DNA of 64,000 nucleotides from Paenarthrobacter aurescens TC1 (GCA_000014925.1 CP000474.1:744001-808000), one strand, 5' to 3'; counted from the stretch's first letter, positions 38,200 to 47,533 are shown. Numbers and translations are program-made. The notes: generated from the letters alone by a model not told the origin.

Positions 38200-39249
38200 T
38201 TACAGGAGTCCTGCCTTGGTCATCAGATCGGTGACCTTGGTGGAGTTCAGCTTGGCGGGATCCACCGTGGGTGCCTGCAGGTCCTTGATGGGAACAAGCT
38301 TTTCATTGGCATCAACCTCTGAGGCGATGGCGTACTCAAAGGAGGTTCCGGTCTTGAGGATCTCCTGGCCGGCCTTGCCCGTGATGAACTTCAGGAACGC
38401 CTGGGCGTCGGCTGCCTTCTTGGACGACTTGAGGACGCCGCCACCGGATACGGACACGAACGCGCCCGGGTCCTGGTTCTTGAAGTAGTACGGTGTGACG
38501 TTCTTGGAGTTCTCGCCGGTCTTGGCCTGATCGCCATAGTAGTAGTAGTGGTAGATCAGTGCTGCGTCCACTTCGCCGGCGTTGACGGCTTTCATGGCGG
38601 TGCTGTTGCCCTTGTAAGCCTTGAAGTTGTCCTTCATGCCCTTGAGCCATTCTTCGGTTGCGGCCTCACCTTTGAGCTCAAGCAGGGCCGAGACGATCGC
38701 TTGGAAGTCGGCGCCGGAGGGGGAAGCGGCCCACTTTCCCTTCCACTCGGGCTTTGCCAGATCCAGCATGGACTTGGGCAGCTGGTCATCGCTGATCTTG
38801 TTCTTGTCGTACACCAGGACGGTGGAGCGCGCGGCAATACCAGTCCATTTGCCGGTGGACGGGCGGAACTCGGCAGGAACCTGGTCGACGGTGGCTTTGT
38901 CGACGTCGGCGAACAGGCCCGCATTCTCCACCTGCGCCATTGCAGGGGAGTTCTCGGTGAGGAAGACGTCTGCCGGTGAAGCAGCGCCTTCCTGCACAAT
39001 CTGGTTGGACATCTCGGTGTCCGAGCCCTGGCGCAGGGTGACCTTGATGCCGGTCTCCTTGGTGAAGGCGTCGATCCATTCCTTGGTCAGGCTCTCGTGC
39101 TGAGCGTTGTAGACCGTGATGCCATCGCCGGCAGCCGCGGATTCGGAGGAATCCGGTGCAGTGGTGGTGTTGGAACCGCAGGCGGAAAGGCCAAGAGTGG
39201 CAATGGCGAGGAGTGCGATTCCGGCCAGAGCGTTTTTGGGGAGCTTCAT
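38200..39249 (-). CDS. Ferric-iron binding lipoprotein (FbpA/FutA-like)
   Basis: 349-residue extracytoplasmic binding protein, lipid-anchored at Cys24 (lipobox LSAC). Mature start [20 protein letters not shown] and the Tyr cluster HYYYYGDQ (~224-231) match the iron-ligand region of Fbp proteins; [13 protein letters not shown] and [12 protein letters not shown] are further family marks. A DtxR/IdeR-like box lies 94-112 bases upstream over the likely promoter, so the operon should be induced by iron starvation. Confidence 0.93.
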   Translation of the reverse strand: MKLPKNALAGIALLAIATLGLSACGSNTTTAPDSSESAAAGDGITVYNAQHESLTKEWIDAFTKETGIKVTLRQGSDTEMSNQIVQEGAASPADVFLTENSPAMAQVENAGLFADVDKATVDQVPAEFRPSTGKWTGIAARSTVLVYDKNKISDDQLPKSMLDLAKPEWKGKWAASPSGADFQAIVSALLELKGEAATEEWLKGMKDNFKAYKGNSTAMKAVNAGEVDAALIYHYYYYGDQAKTGENSKNVTPYYFKNQDPGAFVSVSGGGVLKSSKKAADAQAFLKFITGKAGQEILKTGTSFEYAIASEVDANEKLVPIKDLQAPTVDPAKLNSTKVTDLMTKAGLL

Positions 39250-39342
39250 GGGGGGCTACTTTCTGGATACAAGCACGGCAGTCCAAGAACTGTGGCTTGG
39301 GTCCGTGCTGGCGGGTAGGTTGGGGAGCCCGCTGAGGAAAGC

Positions 39343-39361
39343 GTAAGTTAGGCATACCTTT
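39343..39361. promoter_or_regulatory. DtxR/IdeR-type iron box
   Basis: GTAAGTTAGGCATACCTTT agrees at about 14 of 19 positions with the DtxR/IdeR consensus (TTAGGTTAGGCTAACCTAA), including the central TTAGGC and the ACCT of the right half-site. It lies ~95 bases upstream of the iron-binding lipoprotein, where an iron-dependent repressor would act. Confidence 0.75.
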
Positions 39362-39423
39362 GTTTGAAGATGAAACGGCAATAAGTGACGAGGATCACTA
39401 GAGTTACGGAAGTATTGCGTGTC

Positions 39424-40596
39424 TTAATTGCTTGGAATGCTCGCGGCGGCTTCCAGTGCCATCCAGGCTTGAAGCTGCGTGGAAAGCTCGACGGCGGCCC
39501 CCACCGGATACGTTTCGCTCGCCGGTCGCTGGGGGTCGAATGAGAAGACGATGGCAGGAGTTCCGCGGCGGGACGTGGCCTGGTTCTGGTTCTCGCGGCG
39601 GCCGGTCCACAAGGCATCGGCCGTGCTGCGCACCAAGGACGTGGCCGTCTCTCGCGTTGTCGCCGGGAGTCTGGCGTCCCTGGCAGCCAGCGCGAGGTAG
39701 CGGAGCAGGATGCCGGTAAAGAGGCCGCCATCTCCTGTGCCGTCACCGCGGACCACCTGCGTGCCGGGAAGCGTCAGTTCGCGTTCCACGGCGTCCACAA
39801 GCAGGGCGGCTCTGCGCAGATTGTCCTCACCGCCCAGTTCCAGCAGCGCACCCAGGACCGGGCCCTGGTTGTAGGTGTAGATGGCCGCATCCAGCTCTGT
39901 TTTGCCGTTGCTGATTCGCAAACCATCCAAGTACACGCCGCGTTCCGGGTGGAGGAGTTTGTTGTTGAGCCAGGTCACCAGTGATTGCGCGCGCTCTTGG
40001 TGGCCTGTCCGCGCATAATAGAGGGCCACGGGGGCAGTAGCGGGTGTGTTCTTGAAGTCGCGCTTGGTGCTCCAAAAGGTGCCGCCACCAAGGTGGTCGG
40101 TAGAGGCCGAATCGAACTGCAGCGTCAGGCTCTTTTGGACGTACGCGTTGCGCCGGCGACCAGGCTTCTTGGTCTCCTCCGCCAGCTTCTCCAAGCGCAG
40201 CGTGGCGAGGGCCAGCCACGCCATATCGTCGTAGTAGTCGTTCACGAAACGCAGCAGATTCCGCAACCGGATAGTGGTGACCAGCCGTGAAGCGAGCCGG
40301 CCGGCACTAGGGCGGGAGGCGCCGTCGAACTTTGTTTTGCTCGCGAGTTCACGGCGGCCGGCGTCCACCAGGCAATCGACGTAGTGCGCTTGCCACCAAT
40401 AGTGCCAAGGGCCGGAGATGCTCTTGAGGGTGTTGCTGGGCAGACTCACCGCGCCGATGTGGGTACCTGGCAGGAAGAGCAGTCGCCTACCGAAGCTTCG
40501 GGTCACTGAGCGGGCCGCCTGATTGGCGCGCGACGCCCATTCGGTGGCGTCTGTGGAGGGGGCCGGCTTCCCGGTCGGCTCGATCTGGCTGGACAT
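39424..40596 (-). CDS. Glycoside hydrolase family 76-like (alpha-mannan hydrolase), no signal peptide
   Basis: 390-residue (alpha/alpha)6-barrel protein resembling GH76 endo-alpha-1,6-mannanases. The consecutive Asp pair used in catalysis is in VNDYYDDMAWLALA (~109-122), and YTYNQGPVLGALLELGG (~245-261) is another family block. No signal peptide is visible, so the protein should stay in the cytoplasm, unusual for polymer-degrading members. Upstream of the iron operon on the same strand but separated by 174 bases holding the iron box. Confidence 0.82.
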   Translation of the reverse strand: MSSQIEPTGKPAPSTDATEWASRANQAARSVTRSFGRRLLFLPGTHIGAVSLPSNTLKSISGPWHYWWQAHYVDCLVDAGRRELASKTKFDGASRPSAGRLASRLVTTIRLRNLLRFVNDYYDDMAWLALATLRLEKLAEETKKPGRRRNAYVQKSLTLQFDSASTDHLGGGTFWSTKRDFKNTPATAPVALYYARTGHQERAQSLVTWLNNKLLHPERGVYLDGLRISNGKTELDAAIYTYNQGPVLGALLELGGEDNLRRAALLVDAVERELTLPGTQVVRGDGTGDGGLFTGILLRYLALAARDARLPATTRETATSLVRSTADALWTGRRENQNQATSRRGTPAIVFSFDPQRPASETYPVGAAVELSTQLQAWMALEAAASIPSN

Positions 40597-40709
40597 GTCA
40601 TTAGCCTAGCGGGGCCGGGGAATTGGCCTATCGAAGCCGGTAGTGTGCGCTGGACCACAATTCCAGTTAACATGCATTAACGGATTTGGGTCTGCATCAA
40701 GGAGGATGA

Positions 40710-41504
40710 ATGGACATCAAGGGCACAGTCGCGCTGGTTACCGGCGGGGCATCAGGGCTGGGGGCGGCTACCGCCAAGCGCTTGTTCGACGCCGGGGCCT
40801 CGGTGGTGCTGGTGGATCTGCCACAATCTGCCGGGGACGCCTATGCCGCCGAGCTGAATGCGGCAGGTTCCGGTGAGGCACGCGCGGTCTTTGCTCCCGC
40901 GGACGTCACCAACGAGTCCCAGGTCCAGGCCGCCGTCCACGCCGCCATGGCTTTGGGGCCACTGCGCATCGTGGTCAATTGCGCCGGAATCGCGACCCCC
41001 GGGAAAGTTCTGGGCCGCGAAGGCGTACTGCCGCTGGAGACCTTCAACAAGGTCATACAGATCAACCTCGTGGGCACCTTCAACGTCATCCGCTTGGCCG
41101 CAGCAGCCATGGTGGAAACCGAGCCTGTCTCAACGGAACTGGGTGGGCCCGAACGCGGCGTCATCATCAACACCGCGTCCGTGGCTGCCTTCGAAGGCCA
41201 GATCGGCCAGCCTGCCTACGCCGCATCCAAAGGTGCGGTGGCGGCCATGACACTCCCCTTGGCGCGGGAGTTTGCCCGTTCACTGATCCGGGTGGCCACC
41301 ATTGCACCCGGCATCTTTGAAACGCCCATGATGGCCGGACTTCCCCAGTCAGCCCAGGACTCCCTTGGCCAGCAGGTCCCGCATCCAGCACGCCTTGGCC
41401 GCGCCGCGGAATATGCAAACCTGGCGGCCCACATCGTGGAAAACGCCATGCTCAACGGGGAAACCATCCGACTCGATGGCGCCATCCGTATGGGGCTCAA
41501 ATGA
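40710..41504 (+). CDS. Short-chain dehydrogenase, 3-hydroxyacyl-CoA dehydrogenase type
   Basis: 264-residue classical SDR resembling HSD17B10/type-2 3-hydroxyacyl-CoA dehydrogenases: [17 protein letters not shown] (~8-24) for [13 protein letters not shown] (~91-100), Ser in [16 protein letters not shown], and catalytic YAASKGAV (Tyr ~173, Lys ~177). AAGGAGG lies seven bases before ATG 40710. It overlaps the following acyl-CoA dehydrogenase by four bases, so together they probably oxidise a branched or short acyl-CoA. Upstream GTTAA/TTAAC (40667-40682) may be an operator. Confidence 0.9.
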   Translation: MDIKGTVALVTGGASGLGAATAKRLFDAGASVVLVDLPQSAGDAYAAELNAAGSGEARAVFAPADVTNESQVQAAVHAAMALGPLRIVVNCAGIATPGKVLGREGVLPLETFNKVIQINLVGTFNVIRLAAAAMVETEPVSTELGGPERGVIINTASVAAFEGQIGQPAYAASKGAVAAMTLPLAREFARSLIRVATIAPGIFETPMMAGLPQSAQDSLGQQVPHPARLGRAAEYANLAAHIVENAMLNGETIRLDGAIRMGLK

Positions 41505-42808
41505 TGGGCGACTACAGCGGCTCTCCGGGATTTCCCTCTGGTTCCGTTCCGTCCGGGCCCGTTCCGGCTGGGTCCGTTGGGTCCGTTCCGCCGTCCGTGG
41601 CTGACCTTCCTACGGCTGACTTCTTCGACTTCGAATCGCTGCTCAGCGTTCAGGAACAGCGGAAACTCAACGAACTCCGGGCATTCCTTGCCTCCGAGAT
41701 CGCCCCGCACGCCGGGCACTGGTGGGAGAAGGCAGAGTTCCCGGAACACATTCTCCCCAAGCTTGCTGCCCTCCGGCTCAGTGCGCCGGCACAGCGTGGG
41801 TATACACACCTGTTTGCCGGACTGGTGATCGCAGAGATGACACGCGTTGACACTTCCATCGCAACGTTCTTCATGGTCCACCACGATCTCTTCGTGGAGT
41901 CCCTCTACGACTTCGGCAGCGACGTCCAACAGGACCGCTACCTCGACGACGCCTCCAATCTCCGCACCACCGGAGCCTTCGCGCTCACAGAACCCAACCA
42001 CGGATCGGACGTCGCCGGCGGGATGGAGACCACTGCCCGCCGTGTTGAGCGGGCAGATTCCGACGGCGGCGATTACTGGGTGATCAACGGTGCCAAACGC
42101 TGGATTGGAAACGGGACGTTCTGCGACTACATGTTGGTGTGGGCCAAGGACGAAAAAGACGGCGCAGTGCGTGCCTTCATCGTTGACGCATCCCTGCCGG
42201 GCATCACCCGCAGCCGCATCGAGAACAAGATAGCCCTGCGGACGGTGCAGAACGCCGACATCGTCTTTGCTGACGTCGAGGTAGCTGAGGCAGATCGCTT
42301 CGCCGGCATCAGCAGTTTCGCCGACACCAACCACCTACTCCGTGGATCACGCATCATGGTCGCCTGGCAGGCAGTGGGTCAACAACTGGCAGCCTTCGAC
42401 GTCGCCCGGCAGTACGCCGTCGAGCGCATGCAGTTCGGCAAGCCACTGGCCAAATTCCAGCTCATCCAGCAACACCTGGTGGACATGCTCGGAAACGCGG
42501 TGGCCAGCATGGGGATGATGGTTCGGATAGCGCAACTGCAGGAGGACATTTTCACGGACGCCCAGGGGGTCCGTCACGGAGGCGCCGACATGGCACAGGT
42601 GGCGCTCGCCAAGGCCTACTGCAGCGCAAGGATGCGGGAAACTGTGGCGTTGGGCCGGTCAATCCTGGGCGGGAACGGAATCGTCACCGATTACCGCATC
42701 GCTAAAATCTTCGCCGACGCCGAGGCCATCTATACCTACGAAGGCTCCTACGAAATCAACTCGCTGATCGTTGGCCGCGCCGTAACGGGGGTTTCAGCCA
42801 TCACCTAG
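41501..42808 (+). CDS. Acyl-CoA dehydrogenase with a low-complexity N-terminus
   Basis: FAD flavoenzyme of 435 residues, glutaryl-CoA-dehydrogenase-like. FAD/substrate segments: [15 protein letters not shown] (~165), [30 protein letters not shown]; the catalytic Glu is probably in [21 protein letters not shown] near the C-terminus. Residues ~6-35 are Gly/Ser/Pro/Val-only ([20 protein letters not shown]), encoded by a degenerate GGTTCCGTT tandem repeat, before the real domain begins near [10 protein letters not shown]. Coupled to the SDR gene by an ATGA overlap. Confidence 0.92.
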   Translation: MMGDYSGSPGFPSGSVPSGPVPAGSVGSVPPSVADLPTADFFDFESLLSVQEQRKLNELRAFLASEIAPHAGHWWEKAEFPEHILPKLAALRLSAPAQRGYTHLFAGLVIAEMTRVDTSIATFFMVHHDLFVESLYDFGSDVQQDRYLDDASNLRTTGAFALTEPNHGSDVAGGMETTARRVERADSDGGDYWVINGAKRWIGNGTFCDYMLVWAKDEKDGAVRAFIVDASLPGITRSRIENKIALRTVQNADIVFADVEVAEADRFAGISSFADTNHLLRGSRIMVAWQAVGQQLAAFDVARQYAVERMQFGKPLAKFQLIQQHLVDMLGNAVASMGMMVRIAQLQEDIFTDAQGVRHGGADMAQVALAKAYCSARMRETVALGRSILGGNGIVTDYRIAKIFADAEAIYTYEGSYEINSLIVGRAVTGVSAIT

Positions 42809-42834
42809 ACCGCCCTGGCTGTACGGTGCGGGTG

Positions 42835-43662
42835 CTAGCCCTGCGGAAGTTTCTCTCCGGCCTCCACCCGCACGTCGACTGAATTGCCCCGAACAGGCAT
42901 GGGGCAGGTGCCATAGGGAGTGAAGGCACTGGGGTAGTTGATGGCACGGTTGAAATCGATCACCACGGACCCGTCGGGGCGAGGCCTGGGGATGAACACC
43001 TTCCGCCATTCATCCGTGGTGTCACCGTTGGTCTCATCGTGGAAAGTGACGTTAAGCGCGCCCAGCTTCTCCTCTTCCGCGTGCAGCCGGATTTCGTGGG
43101 GAACGCCCGGTGCCCGGAACACCACCTCGCCCACGGACCTGTGGACACCGTCCACCAAGGGGTTGGCCGTGCCGATGGGTACGTCCATGGGCTCAGCGTA
43201 AGGTTCGAACCGGCCCTCGATAACCCAAGCAGGGCTGTACGCATAGGTGGGGACACCCTCGAACCCAGTCAACACGGGGGAGCTGTTGTCGCGGGTGCGA
43301 ACCGCGTACTTGTCCGCACGCATGGCAAGTTCCGCCACAACTTGCTTGCCGTCGTCGCCTCCAAACTGCACCCACATCAGCGACTCTTCGTCCTGCAGTG
43401 TCGCCGTAATGGTCCCCTCAACAACCTGTCCTGTCTCCACCAAGGTGAGCCCGTCCGCGGCGCTCGCCGTGAGGAAAGCCGTGGTGCCATCAGTGGACCA
43501 GAGGCCCGGAACAAGTTCAACCTTGGACGGTTGAGCCTCAAGCCACTGGAAGGACGTGAGCGTCAACCAGCCGTGCTCGGTGGCCAGGGCCGCATTTCGA
43601 CCGGCACGGAACCGTTCCCAACGGGCGAGTTGGGGATCGATTGTGGTGGTGGGCGAGCTCAT
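42835..43662 (-). CDS. DUF1684 protein
   Basis: 275-residue soluble protein of the DUF1684 family, known only as a conserved beta-rich fold. Diagnostic segments are WERFRAGRNAALATEHGWLTLTSFQWLE (~15-42), VPTYAYSPAWVIEGRFEPY (~140-158), DFNRAINYPSAFTPYGTCPMP (~243-263) near the C-terminus. No catalytic role is established. Convergent with the acyl-CoA dehydrogenase gene; on its upstream side 260 bases hold a strong hairpin. Confidence 0.85.
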   Translation of the reverse strand: MSSPTTTIDPQLARWERFRAGRNAALATEHGWLTLTSFQWLEAQPSKVELVPGLWSTDGTTAFLTASAADGLTLVETGQVVEGTITATLQDEESLMWVQFGGDDGKQVVAELAMRADKYAVRTRDNSSPVLTGFEGVPTYAYSPAWVIEGRFEPYAEPMDVPIGTANPLVDGVHRSVGEVVFRAPGVPHEIRLHAEEEKLGALNVTFHDETNGDTTDEWRKVFIPRPRPDGSVVIDFNRAINYPSAFTPYGTCPMPVRGNSVDVRVEAGEKLPQG

Positions 43663-43774
43663 GGTTCTCCTCGGCTGTGTTCACGTCAGATCTCGGTGTT
43701 GCACTTGGCTCAACTATGCGCTGGACGCCGTAATTCCCCGAATCCCGGAAACCTCACGGGGTGTTCAGTGGTAC

Positions 43775-43812
43775 GGCTCGCGCTGGCCCTTCAACACATG
43801 CCAGCGCGAGCC
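43775..43812. terminator. Strong hairpin downstream of the GGDEF-like gene
   Basis: GGCTCGCGCTGGC (43775-43787) pairs perfectly with 43800-43812 around a 12-base loop. It lies 111 bases downstream of the leftward GGDEF-like gene and 113 upstream of the DUF1684 start. Probably a T-less terminator; attenuation is possible. Confidence 0.65.
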
Positions 43813-43922
43813 GGGTTTGACGGACGGCACGAGCAGGCAGGCGCTGGGTGCCTTGCCAGCGAATGCCGGTTGGTAGTGAGTGTTCGCGCTGTGCGGTTCG
43901 TGACGCTGTCGCGCAGCTTTGC

Positions 43923-44792
43923 CTATTGCCTTTCGCAGGAAGAATCCCGTGGCGCCGTTGTGGTGGTGGCAGGCGCCGCCGACGGAAGCGGATAGAACTT
44001 GGTGCGAGCGGGGCTGAGGGCGCCATCACCCAGGGCTTCCACAGCGATCTTGCACTCGATGACCCGGGATATGTTGCTCTCGCTGAGGGGGAAAAGGACA
44101 TGGATGGCCGAGTTTTGGTACATAGCCATTGCTCCGGTTCCATCCAGCTGGCCATTGACGGCTTCTCCGATACGTGCCAGCAGCGTCCAGGAGTGGTTCA
44201 AACTGTTGCGGGGGCCGGCCATCGAGATGATGGCCAGAACCACCGTCCCGGGCCGTTCGGATCCAAATGTTGAGATCTCGTGGAGACGACGCCGGAAATG
44301 GGCCTGGGTAGCCAACCCCGTGTAGACATCCGTACACGAAACCGGGGGCGCCGTTTCCATGGCTTCCGCCCACCCTTCTGCCAGGGACTGCAGAGCTTCG
44401 ACGTCCACATTCTTCCCTGCGGCAGCGAAGAGAGCACGGAAGTCAGCCATGGTCTCAGTGATGCCGACACCATTCCTGGCACGGGCAGCGCCAAGCGACT
44501 TGGCTGTGGGCCCTGGGATCACCGCGCTCTTCGCGAGGGAAGCCACCACAGTCCCAACTTCCGGCAGGAACCAATCCGCACGAAACCGCCAACCTGCCTG
44601 ATAGCTGGTGTCCTGCCATTTTCGCAGCAAAGGGTGCCGCGAGAACGTGCAATCTGCGAGTGATTTTCTCCGGAACGATGTCATATCCGAACAGTGCATA
44701 GCAGCGTTGTTTCGTGACGAAGATGCTCCGGGATCGCCTGTCAAAGAAGTCTTTTGGCGTCTTGGTTCAACACATTGTATAAACCGCGTCAC
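43923..44792 (-). CDS. Degenerate GGDEF-like domain protein
   Basis: 289-residue protein. The C-terminal half (~135-265) follows the diguanylate-cyclase fold: TDVYTGLATQAHFRRRLHEI (the usual D.LTGL...F..RL), VVLAIISM, LLARIGEAV, then AMYQNSAIHVLFPL where active cyclases have R-x-GGDEF-A-x-LLP. The GGDEF signature is lost (QNSAI), so it should not make c-di-GMP. The first ~130 residues match nothing I know. GTG 44792 is used; ATG 44699 or 44684 are alternatives without ribosome sites. Divergent from the sigma-fusion operon, it may be a regulator of polysaccharide output (inference). Confidence 0.55.
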   Translation of the reverse strand: MTRFIQCVEPRRQKTSLTGDPGASSSRNNAAMHCSDMTSFRRKSLADCTFSRHPLLRKWQDTSYQAGWRFRADWFLPEVGTVVASLAKSAVIPGPTAKSLGAARARNGVGITETMADFRALFAAAGKNVDVEALQSLAEGWAEAMETAPPVSCTDVYTGLATQAHFRRRLHEISTFGSERPGTVVLAIISMAGPRNSLNHSWTLLARIGEAVNGQLDGTGAMAMYQNSAIHVLFPLSESNISRVIECKIAVEALGDGALSPARTKFYPLPSAAPATTTTAPRDSSCERQ

Positions 44793-44893
44793 GACTTGCT
44801 GTCTGCCCTCACTCCATAAATATGGGCAGGATTACTCACAGTTTCGGGATGCCATAAATGGCGCACGGGGCACATACGGGCCGCAACGTAAAC

Positions 44894-46504
44894 ATGGAGG
44901 GTGAAGTTGACAGCGATCAACACCTCATTGAGCTGGTGAGAGGCGGAGACATATCTGCCTTCGATGGACTCTATAAACGTCACCTGTCCATTGCGTCCTC
45001 CATTGCCAAACGGAATGTCGACAATCCGAGCGACGCCGAGGATGTTGTGGCTGAGGCTTTTCAATCCGTTCTGCAAAGCATCGTAGGGGGAAAGGGACCG
45101 CGTGCCTTCTTCAGGGCGTACCTGCTGTCCATAGTCACCCGGCTATCCCATCAACGCAATCGAAAATCAAACAAAATCCTGCTCAGCGGTGATGATCCTG
45201 TTTTGGACGAAGCACTGGTCGAATCAGACGCCGTCATCAGCGCTTTCGAGTCACGCACAGTGGCCAAGGCGTTCCGCGCCTTGCCGGAACGGTGGCAGGC
45301 TGTTCTCTGGTACATGGACGTCGAACGCATGAAACCCGCAGCCGTGGCACCGATTCTTGGGGTGACCCCCAACGCCGTTTCTGCACTCGCTGTCCGTGCG
45401 CGTGAGGGCCTACGACGCCAATACCTCCAAAGTCATCTCGCGAACCAGACGGGCAGGTGCGCCGAATTCGCGTCCAAGCTTGGCAGCTTCCTCAGGGGTG
45501 GGCTACCCAGCGCTACTGAACGCATGGTTCGCAATCACCTGGATAGCTGTTCCACATGTACGGCCGCGCTTACGGAACTCGAAGACGTTCAGGGAAGCAT
45601 GCGGGCGGTACTGCTGCCCCTGGTGACGGGAATCCCCTTGGCTATGTGGGCGGGTAAAGGCGCTGCGCTCGGTTTTCTTAGCGGGATGGTCCCGGCCAAA
45701 GTAGCCCTCGCAGTCCCTGCTTTGGCGCAGCCAGCCGTTATGGCTCTCTTTGCAGCGGCAGGGGTTGGCCTGATGCTGGGGGCAGGGGGATTAGCTGAGG
45801 GACTGGCTCCGGAGATATTTGCAGAACAGCAGACAGTTGAGACATCCGCAGCGCGAATCGAAAGCGACTTAAGGCTGGCCTCCCCGTCGCCAAGTCAGAC
45901 CGAGGCTCCGGACCCAGCACCGTCGGCACAGACTCAGCCGCTGCCTGCCGCACCCGTGCCGCCCCCCGTTGAGCCTCTTCCCGTGCCGGCCCCGGAGCCG
46001 GTTGAGCCTCTTCCCGCGCCGGCCCCGGCAGAGTCCTTGCCGTCGCCGCCGAAGGCGTTGCCTCAGCCGATAGCTACGACTCCTGCCCCCGTTTCGCCGC
46101 CAGCAAAGCCCCCCGCGCCGGCCGCTCCTACCGGTTCGTCAGCGGCCGTCCCGGCAAAGGTCTCGGGCACCGTACGGGAGATCCGTGAGAGAAGTAGCTC
46201 CAGCGGTACCGCCATGGAAATCGACTTCAATGCCTCCGGCACCGGCCCCTTGGGCAGCGGCAAGGTTGTGTTTTCGGTAGGAAGGCATGCGCGCATTGTG
46301 GAGAGCTCACTGCGTGCGCCCGACGGGTGGGAGTGTTCCATGGAGGGGCAGTCCGTCGTCATGTGCCTCACGGAATCGGTGCAGCGAGGCAGCCTCCACT
46401 TTCATGTGACCGCGGAATCCGTACGCTCCAGGGACGGCGGCGTCTTCAACTATTCCTTGAGTGGGAAAGGTCTTGTCCAAGGCGACTTCGCGTACCGGTA
46501 CTGA
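44894..46504 (+). CDS. ECF-like sigma factor fused to zinc-finger anti-sigma, membrane and outer domains
   Basis: 536-residue fusion. Sigma region 2 spans ~10-90 (ISAFDGLYKRHLSIASSIAK, DAEDVVAEAFQSVL) and region 4 ~125-180 (LPERWQAVLWYMDVERMKPA, VTPNAVSALAVRAREGL). Next a zinc anti-sigma motif: C189-x25-H215-x3-C219-x2-C222. Hydrophobic helices occupy ~238-305; a Pro/Ala linker ~330-420 with an 11-residue repeat; then a beta-rich outer domain ~425-536. Such a protein would be held inactive at the membrane until released, for example by proteolysis. Start ATG 44894 is uncertain (ATG 44858 adds 12 residues). First gene of the polysaccharide-type cluster. Confidence 0.88.
   Translation: MEGEVDSDQHLIELVRGGDISAFDGLYKRHLSIASSIAKRNVDNPSDAEDVVAEAFQSVLQSIVGGKGPRAFFRAYLLSIVTRLSHQRNRKSNKILLSGDDPVLDEALVESDAVISAFESRTVAKAFRALPERWQAVLWYMDVERMKPAAVAPILGVTPNAVSALAVRAREGLRRQYLQSHLANQTGRCAEFASKLGSFLRGGLPSATERMVRNHLDSCSTCTAALTELEDVQGSMRAVLLPLVTGIPLAMWAGKGAALGFLSGMVPAKVALAVPALAQPAVMALFAAAGVGLMLGAGGLAEGLAPEIFAEQQTVETSAARIESDLRLASPSPSQTEAPDPAPSAQTQPLPAAPVPPPVEPLPVPAPEPVEPLPAPAPAESLPSPPKALPQPIATTPAPVSPPAKPPAPAAPTGSSAAVPAKVSGTVREIRERSSSSGTAMEIDFNASGTGPLGSGKVVFSVGRHARIVESSLRAPDGWECSMEGQSVVMCLTESVQRGSLHFHVTAESVRSRDGGVFNYSLSGKGLVQGDFAYRY
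45968..46033 (+). repeat. 33-base coding repeat in the sigma-fusion linker
   Basis: Two adjoining copies (starting 45968 and 46001) of a 33-base unit encode VEPLPVPAPEP and VEPLPAPAPAE in the proline-rich linker. This suggests linker length changes by repeat slippage. Confidence 0.75.
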
Positions 46505-46618
46505 GCCCAATTCGTGGCAGGGTCTGCGTCACGATCCTGCTGCCCCGCCCACTTAGTCAACGGCGGTGCCTGGGAAATCCGGAAGCCGCACACATCTCAA
46601 CTCCATCTTGAAGGAATT

Positions 46619-47533
46619 ATGAACGCAACGTTGTTTGCCGTTGCTGGTTTGCCGGGGCTCCTGGTTATGGTCTGGACAGTGCTCCCGACTGGTCGAAACT
46701 GGTTCGTCCGCAGGTACAGGTGGCCGCATCGCCTGCGGGGTACATTGGCAGCTTTGGGCGGCGTCCTGCTGATGGCCTCAGTGGGCTTCGCAGCTGATCC
46801 AAAGGATCATTCCTGGCTTAGGGTTTTGGTACTGCTCGCCGGGGTAGGCATGATCGGCGCGTGCCTCGTGGCCCCCACGTTCCGCATTCGCCACGGTGTG
46901 GCCACTCAGCCTCGGAAGGTGCTCGCTATTGGTGCACACCCTGATGATCTGGAGCTGGCCTGCGGGGCTACCCTCGCAAAACTGTCGGACGCCGGCCACG
47001 AAGTCCGGACCATGGTGATGAGCGCAGGCAGCAAAGGCGGAAACAGTGCTGTACGGGTGACAGAAGCTACTGCGGGTTCGGACTTCATGGGAGCATCCGC
47101 TGTCCAGATCCACAACTTCCAGGACACCTATTTGTCCGAGCATGGACAGGAAATGGTCACCGCGATCGAGGCCTTCATTGAGGAATTCCGGCCTGATGTG
47201 GTCATAACCCATTCCCGTAACGATTACCACCAGGACCACCAGGCGGTTCATAGTGCCACCATGCGGGCGGCCCGGCGCCACTCCTCCATCCTGTGCTTTG
47301 AGAGTCCCTCGTCCACGCGCCAGTTTGATCCCACTGTCTTCGTGGACATCGCAGGATATCTGGACGTCAAAATTCGGGCTGTCGCCATGCACAGGAACCA
47401 GAAGGGGAAGCCGTACATGAGCGCCGAAAAGGTCCGCAGTCTCGCGGCTTTCCGGGGTGAACAGGTGAAGACTTCCTACGCCGAGGGTTTCGAGCCCGTT
47501 CGGTTACTCGGTTCAGCCGTAGGGGAATTCTGA
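46619..47533 (+). CDS. PIG-L family deacetylase with membrane anchor
   Basis: 304-residue protein: two N-terminal helices (~3-20, 40-80 region) followed by a LmbE/PIG-L N-acetylhexosamine deacetylase domain. The zinc motif is VLAIGAHPDDLELACG (His-Pro-Asp-Asp, ~106-109) with a further His in THSRNDYHQDHQAVHSA (~204). PIG-L enzymes deacetylate GlcNAc-type sugars. ATG 46619 has AAGGA upstream. It follows the sigma fusion after 114 bases and overlaps the ATP-grasp gene by one base, so it probably works on a sugar of the polymer or its lipid carrier. Confidence 0.9.
   Translation: MNATLFAVAGLPGLLVMVWTVLPTGRNWFVRRYRWPHRLRGTLAALGGVLLMASVGFAADPKDHSWLRVLVLLAGVGMIGACLVAPTFRIRHGVATQPRKVLAIGAHPDDLELACGATLAKLSDAGHEVRTMVMSAGSKGGNSAVRVTEATAGSDFMGASAVQIHNFQDTYLSEHGQEMVTAIEAFIEEFRPDVVITHSRNDYHQDHQAVHSATMRAARRHSSILCFESPSSTRQFDPTVFVDIAGYLDVKIRAVAMHRNQKGKPYMSAEKVRSLAAFRGEQVKTSYAEGFEPVRLLGSAVGEF

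Noticed and set aside
43039..43995. Plus-strand gene opposite DUF1684
   Set aside because: It mirrors DUF1684, crosses a strong hairpin and lacks recognisable features.
46187..46196. GTGAGAGAA inside the sigma-fusion gene as an extra repeat core
   Set aside because: Single copy in coding sequence, no neighbour at 32 bases and no flanking consensus.
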